Under the pieces are notes generated by a model. The model saw only the letters and a program-made list of their open reading frames with translations. It had not been told where the DNA came from and searched no databases. Positions 35,501-43,586 of a stretch of 64,000 bases of DNA are shown here, in pieces (positions within the stretch are counted from its first letter, which is position 1; every line of letters starts with the position of its first letter). Source of the stretch: Pilaira anomala (Eukaryota > Mucoromycota > Mucoromycetes > Mucorales > Mucoraceae); the NCBI GenBank assembly GCA_025716855.1, contig JAIXMQ010000017.1, forward strand, positions 310,001-374,000, read 5' to 3'. The position numbers and the translations under genes were made by a program.

Positions 35501-35765
35501 CGAATATAATTTTTTTACTGGTCATGCATGCTGGAAAAGAATGTGCAATATTTGTAATTATTATAAATCTGTACCACCATCTTTTTCAATCGCTGACGGA
35601 AATTGATTTGGGGCTTATGTCCATTAAGGTTCATTAACATTGATCGTAAAAAAAAAAAAACGACCTTGCGTAGGAAAAAAAAAAAATGTATAAATAGATA
35701 CAATCTTTTTTTGCAAGAAGTATTTTATTCTCTACAATCATCTTCTCTTACTTAAAACCATTAAA
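32551..35765. other. 3.2-kb intergenic region, no gene recognised
   Basis: AT-rich, with scattered poly-A/T runs and a G11 tract near 34778-34789. Open frames here (e.g. 33607-33798 minus, 34805-34987 minus) are short and not protein-like. The right end carries the promoter of the hydrolase gene at 35766. Confidence 0.45.
35666..35696 (+). promoter_or_regulatory. Core promoter of hydrolase copy A, shared with copy B
   Basis: TTGCGTAGG at 35666-35674 and a TATAAATA box at 35689-35696, about 70 bp upstream of the ATG. The same two elements occur in the same order and near-identical spacing upstream of the inverted copy (40396-40427), followed by CAATCTTTTTTTG in both. Because the surrounding intergenic DNA has diverged, these are good candidates for functional sites. 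Confidence 0.65.
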
Positions 35766-36464
35766 ATGCGTTTCTCTATTACTACTGCTTTAGTTGGTGC
35801 TGCCACCTTGATCTCCGCTGTCTCCGCTGATTTCTACAACCGTCTTAATCTCAATGACACCGCTTTCTTGTTTGTCGATCATCAAACAGGTCTTTTGAAT
35901 TTGGTTCAAGATTACAATCCTGACACCTATCTTAACAATGTTATGGGTCTTGCCGAATCTGCCAAGTACTTTGGTGCTGCTACCATTCTTACCACCAGTC
36001 GTGAAGATGGTCCCAATGGTGTCCTCCTTCCTGAACTTAAGAAGTTGTTCCCTGATGCTCCTTACATTGCTCGTCCTGGACAAATCAATGCTTGGGATGA
36101 TCCCGACTTTGTTAAGGCTGTCAAGAAGACTGGTAAGAAGCAATTGGTTATTTCTGGTATTGTTACCGATGTCTGTGTTACCTTTGTTGCTCTCTCTGCT
36201 AAGAAGGCTGGTTATGAAGTCTTTGTTGTTACTGATGCTTCCGGTACCTTCTCTGAAGCTGTTCGTGATGCTTCTTGGTTAAGAATGCAAGCTGGTGGTA
36301 TTCAATTGACTAACTGGTTCGCTGTTGCTTGTGAGTTAGGTCGTGATTGGAGAAAGGATATCACTGGTATGGCTGCTTTGTTTGCTAAACGTTTACCTGC
36401 TTACGCTCACATCATGGATAGCTTTGCTGGTGCTCAAGCTGCTGCTCTTGCAGCCAAGAACTAG
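35766..36464 (+). CDS. Secreted YcaC-like/isochorismatase-superfamily cysteine hydrolase, copy A
   Basis: Single-exon, 232 residues. The N-terminal 21 residues look like a secretory signal peptide (MRFSITTALVGAATLISAVSA). The rest is an isochorismatase-like alpha/beta hydrolase closest to the bacterial YcaC group: Asp38 in FVDHQTGL, TTSREDGPNG, IARPGQINAWDD (Arg103 in the position usually occupied by the third catalytic residue), and the nucleophile Cys137 in GIVTDVCVTF with the preceding cis-peptide-like VTD. The YcaC substrate is not established; related enzymes cleave amides, ureides or isochorismate. Copy B (39632-40330) is an inverted paralogue, about 85% identical in protein. Absence of introns and the YcaC-like sequence would fit bacterial ancestry (inference). 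Confidence 0.88.
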   Translation: MRFSITTALVGAATLISAVSADFYNRLNLNDTAFLFVDHQTGLLNLVQDYNPDTYLNNVMGLAESAKYFGAATILTTSREDGPNGVLLPELKKLFPDAPYIARPGQINAWDDPDFVKAVKKTGKKQLVISGIVTDVCVTFVALSAKKAGYEVFVVTDASGTFSEAVRDASWLRMQAGGIQLTNWFAVACELGRDWRKDITGMAALFAKRLPAYAHIMDSFAGAQAAALAAKN

Positions 36465-36619
36465 ACTTATATTGAAGTCTAATAGTCTGGTACATTTATT
36501 TTTCAATATTATTTTTCAATTACTATAGATTATTTTAACAATAAATAAATCCTCAATTTAACAATTTAAAAAAAAAAAAAAAAAAAAAAAACTCTTTACA
36601 TACATTTATTAGTTGCAAT

Positions 36620-38545
36620 TTATTTACGTATTACTGCTAATCTTAAAGATCTTCTACTAGTAATTTTCTCGCTTTCTTTGCGTTTTCTTTTATTTCCTGG
36701 AATGTTAGTTTTTCGTTCCTGATTTTCATTTCTAGCGGACGTAAGTTCTAAATAAACTTTCCCTTTTACTTTAATTTGTTGGATTCCGCCATCTACAGAT
36801 TAAAAAATTAATTACACAAATCGTTTGTTACACGAATCTTATTTTCCAAATACCTGGTATAGGTTGGATACGTATATGTGTTATAGGATCCATATGAATA
36901 CATGATATGACATGAAACATGTTTGGATATAGGATTCCCTGACTTTGATCTTCTTCATCTATTAAATTCACCCAATTTATATTATCTAAATTTTGTTTAT
37001 CCTTTTTAATAAGAAATAATAAAGTTAGTCTGGTTATTCGGCCCGTTACGTTTAATAAGAATACCTGATTGCTGACTGAGCATCCTTGTATGACAATCGA
37101 TTGTGGGGCATTTCCAATAAAGTGTTTTGTGTCTACAACGAATCTCTCGACAACCCCTTTTGTGGCTAGCTTTATGATGGTATATTGGGGTATATTTCTG
37201 GTATTTTTATTACGAGCGCTAATCCATCCATCGTCACTATTTTTTGTATAAAAAAAGACGCTTAAAAATTTGGTCAACCTTTTTGTGTGTTAAAAAAATA
37301 CCTTGAATCTGCCCTATCTAGTATAATATTTGGTATGTTTCCTCTTATTAAATTTAAGGGCTTCTGAACTATTTCCGCCCCAAGTTTATTTGATGCTAAA
37401 TTTATCACTTTATCAACTGGTATAGAAAGAGGAACAACATCACCATACACTCTTAACCTTGACTATATGTTGTGACTTTTTAGTTGTGACACATGTGATA
37501 CAAATATAAATAATATTTCACTTACAATACCACCACCCGGTTCCATGGTCACCTGGATATGAGAAAAAACGTTCGCATTTTTAATTTCAAAAAAATTATG
37601 CGAATCTTGATCCACAAAAGTCTTTGGTAAAATTTTGGACCACTAATATCGAATATTAAAAAAAAAAAGTGAGATAAGATCGTTTGTTTGTAATTACCTT
37701 TCCTGGAGAGTCTCTTATATGACCCATTAAAAATATTTTTGCAGGTGCACATTGCTTGTATCCTCTTAAGTCCACATCAATTCCTGAAACTGTGCCGCTT
37801 ACTCCCAGTTGAATTACAGCACTGATATAGAAATAATGGATTAAATACTGGTTTCGATGTTTTAATTATATACTACTTACGAAGCATTTGGTTCATGTCT
37901 TTTTACTAGCCATCCATTTTGTATCCCATCTAGTACATAAAGTTAATAAATCTGATTGTATAAATATGAACTGATAATACGTACTTTCTTCATTTTCTTT
38001 TTCCCATGTTTTTAGTTTTGTTTCATCAACTACGGTAGTTTTTAACAAATTAATTGCTGCTCCAAAAGTTTGGTCAGATACAAACATAATATTAGATCCT
38101 TGATAATCTGCTGCCAAATCAATTTTGTTTCTGAATGAAGTGTCGTGTAGATTTGAAATACTGGGAATACGTCTGTACAGTGCATTTTTAATCGTGTTAT
38201 ATCCGTTATTATTTATGGATTCGCTACTGGATATATTAACATCATCTTTATTATCACTATAAGCAAGAATTTTCTCATTCACTTTATTCAAGATTATGTT
38301 ATTGTTTTTAAATAGCTCTTCCTCGTTGTCATTGATTTGTATGAACGCATTAACAGTACTGGTTTCCGTGCTGATGTTAATATCTGTACTACTGCTGATA
38401 TTATCGGTTCTGCAGCTCCCACTACTTTCAACACCTATTGATTTTTTATAAAAAAAAAGTAATCTTAAAATTAATAATTTAATTATTGATACGAATTATC
38501 TTTTATACAGTTACCCTCTTCATAGATATCTGTAGAATCGACCAT
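36620..38545 (-). CDS. Allantoicase-like protein with N- and C-terminal extensions
   Basis: Allantoicase splits allantoate to ureidoglycolate and urea in purine catabolism. Nine exons (38515-38545, 37985-38434, 37881-37929, 37698-37821, 37526-37642, 37302-37462, 37065-37236, 36854-37001, 36620-36792) sum to 1425 nt, 474 residues. Two tandem allantoicase modules are visible. Module 1 has KIDLAADYQGSNIMFVSDQTF, NGWLVKRHEPNAS and AVIQLGVSGTVSGIDVDLRGY. Module 2 has DKVINLASNKLGAEIV, DDGWISARNKN and YTIIKLATKGVVERFVVDTKHFIG (split as YTIIKLATKGVV and FVVDTKHFIGN). Relative to the usual 340-390 residues it has about 90 extra N-terminal residues (Ser/Asn-rich) and a basic tail (NKRKRKES...SRRSLR). 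The canonical GWETRR is changed to GWLVKR and GWISAR, so catalysis is uncertain. It lies between two hydrolase paralogues. Confidence 0.72.
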
Positions 38546-39631
38546 TATTAATTTTAAAACAAGAAAAGGAAACCATAGTTGATATAATTGCTTTAGCTCT
38601 TTTATATACTGATAGCGTCTCTTTGTGATAAAATGGGTTCAGTGACAACGATATAAAAATAGCTACAAAAACGCTCAAATTATTTTATACAAAGAGCGAT
38701 ATCTTGGATGTGCCTACAGGAAATAATAAATATCATTATAGCAAACAACTAAATAAAAAGCTGTATTTGACGCGTATTAGAGCAACTTATATTTTACTGC
38801 ACTCTATCTACCACTTTAATATCTTGCATGTTATTGATAGATAGCTTTTTAACTGATATATATATATATAAGTTTATATTTGATGTTTTGTAGCGCTTTT
38901 ATTTCTCTTACCCGAGCACAAATACCTATCTTTCTCTTTTAAATTTTTTTAACATACCTATCACTCTCAACAATATACCTTTATTTGTAAACAATGAAAA
39001 TGGTTCTTTTTCTTTTAATTTACTGAAAAACATATTTGGCCGTTTTTATTTATATGATTAACGTTAAGGAAAAGATAATTAACAAGAATACAGCATTCAA
39101 TTTGTATAATTACATCAAAAAACGCTTTTTTAACCTGTAACTAAAATATATTCTTTTAAAGAAATGTATGTTTTTTTGGCGTGTCTTTTGAACACAAACA
39201 AATATATAGAACAGCGATTACATAAAAAATAATCTTATTTATGGATGATTTATGTACCGTTAGTTTACCACTAATAGAGTATTTTTTTGTCTGTAAAAAA
39301 CGTTTCATCAACTGGGTTACTTATCACAATCGCAAAATAAATCTTTTTATAATGCTATTAACATTATTGTTTAAAAATTACTATCTCGTTCTATAAAGTA
39401 CTGTCATTTTTATTCTGAATACACAACAAGAGTCACCTCCATTTTCGGATAATAATTTTAGATCGTTGGCTGTGCTAGAGCATATTAAGATCGACAGCAT
39501 ATAAATAATTTGCAACTAATTTAACGTTTTTTCAAGTGGTTTTTATTGTTTAAAAAACAATCTTTAATATTAGAACGGTAATGCTGAAAAATAAATGCAT
39601 GTAAAAATAATCAAACTTCAAAATAAGCCTA
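38546..39631. other. Intergenic within the hydrolase/allantoicase cluster, no gene seen
   Basis: AT-rich spacer between the allantoicase-like ATG and the 3' end of hydrolase copy B. It includes an (AT)n stretch near 38855-38870. No coding frame recognised. Confidence 0.4.
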
Positions 39632-40330
39632 TTATTGTTTATTTGCAAGAGCAGCAGCTTGAGCAGCAGCAAAGCTTTCCATGATATGAGAGTAACCAGG
39701 TAAATGTTTAGCGAACAACGCACCCAAACCATCAATATCCTTCCTCCAATCACGACCTAATTCAGAGGCAACAGCAAACCAATTAGTTAACTGAACACCA
39801 CTAGATTGCATTCTTAACCAAGAAGCATCACGAACAGCTTCAGAGAAGGTACCGGAAGCATCAGTAACAACAAAGACTTCATAACCAGCCTTCTTAGCAG
39901 AGAGAGCAACAAAGGTGACACAGACATCGGTAACAATACCAGAAATAACCAATTGCTTCTTACCAGTCTTCTTGACAGCCTTAACAAAGTCGGGATCATC
40001 CCAAGCATTGATTTGTCCAGGACGAGCAATATGAGGAGCATCAGGGAACATCTTCTTAAGTTCAGGAAGAATAATGCCATTGGGACCATCTTCACGACTG
40101 GTTGTAAGAATAGTATCAACACCAAAGTACTTTGCAGAATCCGCAAGGGCCATAATGTTGTTGATAAATGTGTCAGGACTGTAATCTTGAACCAAACTCA
40201 AAAGACCCGTTTGATGATCAACAAATAAGAAAGCGGTGTCGCTTACATTAAGACGATTATATAAATCAGCAGAGACAACCGAAATCAAGGTTACAACACC
40301 AACTAAAGCAGCAGTAATAGAGAAACGCAT
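39632..40330 (-). CDS. Secreted YcaC-like/isochorismatase-superfamily cysteine hydrolase, copy B
   Basis: Inverted paralogue of the gene at 35766, identical in length (232 residues). The start is placed at the ATG at 40330 (MRFSITAALVG) rather than the upstream in-frame ATG, because both copies then begin with the same signal peptide and the TATA box lies at a matching distance. All active-site motifs of copy A are kept (FVDHQTGL, TTSREDGPNG, VTDVCVTF). Differences cluster in the first 100 and last 58 residues; residues 101-174 are identical, reflecting a 225-bp conversion tract. Expected to be secreted, with the same reaction as copy A. Confidence 0.88.
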   Translation of the reverse strand: MRFSITAALVGVVTLISVVSADLYNRLNVSDTAFLFVDHQTGLLSLVQDYSPDTFINNIMALADSAKYFGVDTILTTSREDGPNGIILPELKKMFPDAPHIARPGQINAWDDPDFVKAVKKTGKKQLVISGIVTDVCVTFVALSAKKAGYEVFVVTDASGTFSEAVRDASWLRMQSSGVQLTNWFAVASELGRDWRKDIDGLGALFAKHLPGYSHIMESFAAAQAAALANKQ

Positions 40331-40395
40331 TTTAATAATTTTTAAATAAGAGAAGATAATAAAGAAAAGAATACTTGTCAAAAAAAGATTGACTT

Positions 40396-40427
40396 TATTT
40401 ATATACTTTTTTTTTCTCCCTACGCAA
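40396..40427 (-). promoter_or_regulatory. Core promoter of hydrolase copy B, shared with copy A
   Basis: On the minus strand TTGCGTAGG (40419-40427) precedes TATAAATA (40396-40403) by about the same distance as upstream of copy A, with the ATG about 65 bp further on. Conservation of motif order and spacing between the two paralogues is direct sequence evidence; the factor that binds is unknown. Confidence 0.65.
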
Positions 40428-41669
40428 TGACGTTTTATATACAGATTAATAATAATTTAAAATATTACATAACCGCACAATAATACAACTAAAAATCTTA
40501 CTAAAAATTATGATATAAAGATGCAAGCGCAGGAGAAGAAGTCAAGGAAGTCACTACTAGAAAAAAAAAATCGGTATGTATGAGGTGAAACCTCAAAAGC
40601 ACGTAACTCGTTTGAAATGTATGTACGCGTATGTGTAAACATTAAAATCGCTCTCACAACTAGATGGCAATTAATCAATCACATACGTTGTCGTGTTTTG
40701 CCTTGCACACATGTACTTGCTACCAGCTCAAAAATTTTGTTGATAGACGTGACATTTCTCTGTCCATTTTTTTCTTATAGACAATATGGTCTTTCAGCTT
40801 TATTTAAATTATTTTTCTCTTGAGGAGGTAATTGAAATGTTCAAACTTTATACTTATATAGGCGCAACACATCATATATCGCAAACATGTTTATTAATAA
40901 TCTTTTTCACTATTTCTATTTTTTTTTAAATAAAACATGAATATTTTTTATCACTACTGCTTTTATCTCTTGTTTGATTGCATACAAGTGAATCTATCAA
41001 GAAATGGACTGTTTTGCGACGTGTATATATAACTAATACATGTTATCAATGATAAGTCACATCATATCTCCATTAATTTTTATTACAAAGTAGTTCATTA
41101 ACTAGTAAGTATCAGTATGTAACAAATACTCTTTTTGAACTGACGTTTGGGTCAATCGACTGCATGCATTGTGCAGATTCCAATGTCCAGTAATTTGATA
41201 TGTGTCTGTTTGACTTTCAATATTTGAATCGGTCCATGGCCAAGTATAACTGACGATCGATCCTGAAGTTTCTGTTGGTTTCTTCTATCCTAATGGAACA
41301 AGACTTGCATGCTTTGTTAAAATACTTTCGAGTTCAGTTTGTGTCATTATCTCTCACTCTGTCTTACTCTATATTTATTAAAAATAAAAAGTTCATTATT
41401 ATTTTGATTTTTTGGTTTTTTAATAAAAGGTGGCCAACTATCTTTTTTTTTTAAAAAAAAAAAGAATTTTACAGTACGAGATTAAAAAATCCACTATACA
41501 GTATGCATATTACACATAGTAAGATCAGAGCAAACGTATCCATATTTTATTTTAAGTAAGAGTATTTTATGAACAAGATTAAAAACGCAACTTTATATTT
41601 GCTTTATGTAGACAACGAAGCACGACTTCTTTCAGCTTTTGACAAGTAATATCCATAGAAATTTCCAGC

Positions 41670-41702
<33 letters not shown>

Positions 41703-42211
41703 TTATATTCTTCTTCGGTAACTTAAAAGCAGCCATAATTATTATTAACATAAAAGGACAACCCTGAATACATGTTCAACCTGATATAAAAGTCAATGCT
41801 CTTGGGTAACCATGTAATAAGATATAAATCTATCAATACCGGTTGATCAAGACTTCCATTTGGCATACAAATGATTAATGGAAGGAGAGAATCATGCTCT
41901 AACTGAATACATATAATATTTGGAAGGTAAATAGACATAAATTTGATATTGGGCCGAAAGTTGGCTAACTGTTTATTTAATATCTATTAAGCAAATATTG
42001 TCCCAATCCAAGTTGATGAAAAAAAATCGACTCATTACAGTCAATAGTACCTTTATGCGATTTGATAATACCCGATGGTTAGTTTTTGATTCTTCCCTCA
42101 GACTAATACTTATTTTAATTATTGTTTTACACATCGTTCTATTTTATTTAGTTCTATCTGACAATCATATGTAATAACATATAGAAAAAACATGTTTATA
42201 AGTTAATACAG
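40428..42211. other. Intergenic containing a Nup133 exon-1 pseudogene and one unassigned frame
   Basis: Besides the pseudogene at 41175-41347, a minus-strand open frame runs from about 41978 to 41723. It reads LANFRPNIKFMSIYLPN... after an AACAG acceptor-like site and ends ...YVNNNYGCF. It has protein-like composition but no family I recognise. A T36-like run lies at 41672-41701. Confidence 0.35.
41175..41347 (-). pseudogene. Duplicated fragment of Nup133 exon 1
   Basis: The minus strand from the ATG at 41347 reads MTQTELESILTKHASLVPLG, then a TAG stop, then KKPTETSGSIVSYTWPWTD and NIESQTDTYQITGHW. This aligns without large gaps to the Nup133 N-terminus at 11356 (MTQSELESYLTKHATLVPLG, SGSIVSYPWPWAD, NIESQTNAYQIARHW). 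Nucleotide identity by eye is roughly four in five. Similarity also extends upstream into the Nup133 leader (AATCAAAATAA-TAATGAA, 41391-41415 versus 11258-11277). It is lost after the HW codons, before the exon 1 donor. The in-frame TAG and loss of everything downstream mark a dead copy. Confidence 0.85.
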
Positions 42212-42532
42212 TTATACGAAAAGGCCATACTGGAAACAACTATATAAATTTATTTCACTTTTCAAAAAGTTACAAAAAGCTGTTTTTGCTTTGCTGTTTT
42301 TCTTTTTATTTTCAGCGAGATTAGCCATAAATTTTTCTCTACGAAGAAGCATCATTGCTACTTTATGTATGTGTGGACTGCTGGACAAAGATGATATTTC
42401 AAAGGATCGTCTGTGTAACATATCTCTAAAGCTTCCCTTCTCAAGTAGCTTGGCTAGACTGATTATAACTTTTTCATTATATGGCTTGTAAAAAACCACA
42501 AAGTCCTCGTTCTTTTGTAATGCTTGACACAT
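42212..42532 (-). CDS. Hypothetical protein, about 106 residues, divergent from TRAPPC5
   Basis: Open frame on the minus strand. A longer frame starts at 42619, but its first 29 residues are phenylalanine/leucine-rich translated polypyrimidine, so the Met at 42532 (MCQALQKNEDFVVFYKPYNE) is the likelier start. The body is hydrophilic and helical-looking (KVIISLAKLLEKGSFRDML, MLLRREKFMANLAENKKK), with no recognised domain. About 170 bp separate it from the TRAPPC5 ATG, compatible with a shared promoter. It could be a real short gene or a fragment of a decayed one. Confidence 0.35.
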   Translation of the reverse strand: MCQALQKNEDFVVFYKPYNEKVIISLAKLLEKGSFRDMLHRRSFEISSLSSSPHIHKVAMMLLRREKFMANLAENKKKNSKAKTAFCNFLKSEINLYSCFQYGLFV

Positions 42533-42701
42533 CAAAGAGGGAAAAAATAGAGATAGCAGACGAAGTAAAAGGCAAAAGAGAAAAAATGGGCTACGATGAT
42601 AAAAAAAAGCAAATCGCAAAAGGATTTTAATTTGCGCAAATTGATACTGAAGGTGTTTTTTTTTACTTTCTTTTTTTTTTCTCTATTAACATAATTACAG
42701 G

Positions 42702-43564
42702 ATGAGTGAGCTTCCGCCACGTTCATCTATGCAATCGTCTGTTTACAGCGATCAGCGTACTGTTCGCGCTAAAAGTATATTAGAAAAGAACTTGAATAAA
42801 AGCAGAGGATCTGAAGTAAGTTTACTTGAAAGTTTGAAGAGAACAGAGATTAACCTTCTTGTTTCATACAGGTGAGCTTGAGTGCACAAACGTTTTTGTT
42901 CTCAGAGATGTTACAATATGCACAAAAGAGAGTTAATGGTATTCAAGATTTGGAGAGAAAGTAAGAAAGCTTCATAACCGAAAAAAAAATATTATATTTA
43001 ACTTTCAAAAAAAAAAAAGGTTAAACGAATTTGGTTATCGTGTCGGTTCTCGTGTACTCGAGTTATTAACTTGGAGAGAAAAAAATGCTAAAAGAGAAAC
43101 TAAAGTGTTGGGCATTCTTTATTTTATTCATAGTACAGTCTGGAAAGCCTTATTTGGAAAACCTGCAGACTCACTTGAAAAGAGTACTGAAAATGAAGAT
43201 GAATGTAAATAAAATTCGTATGAAATAAGGGAACAGGAACTTTGACTAAATCAATTGATAATTATTTAGATATGATTTCAGATAACGAACCAGTCCTTAC
43301 AAAATATATATCTGTTCCTAAGGAACTCTCTCAATTAAACTGCAATGCTTTTGTTGCTGGTATTGTTGAAGCTGTTTTAGATGGTTGTCAATTTGTAAGT
43401 TTGATCAAAATTTATTTTAACAAGTAAACAAGTAAACTAATAACATTTATAAGCCTGCTCGTGTTACAGCACATACAGTACCCATTGAAGGCTATTCTCA
43501 GAGAACAACAATTCTGATCAAGTTAGATAAAGATGTATTAGAAAGAGAAGAGCTTTTGAAATAA
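42702..43564 (+). CDS. TRS31: TRAPP complex subunit TRAPPC5 / Trs31
   Basis: Core subunit of the TRAPP Rab-GEF complex acting in ER-Golgi transport. Five exons (42702-42815, 42872-42960, 43020-43204, 43270-43394, 43454-43564) sum to 624 nt, 207 residues, normal for the family. Recognised segments: [102 protein letters not shown] (split as [16 protein letters not shown] and [10 protein letters not shown]). It converges on eIF2D with only 22 bp between the two stop codons. Confidence 0.93.
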
Positions 43565-43586
43565 ATTCTGTAAATAACATAAAAAG

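Noticed and set aside
35790..36282. Long frames on other strands/frames inside hydrolase copy A (and the same in copy B)
   Set aside because: They are shadows of strongly codon-biased coding sequence; their similarity between the two copies simply follows the real gene and the conversion tract.
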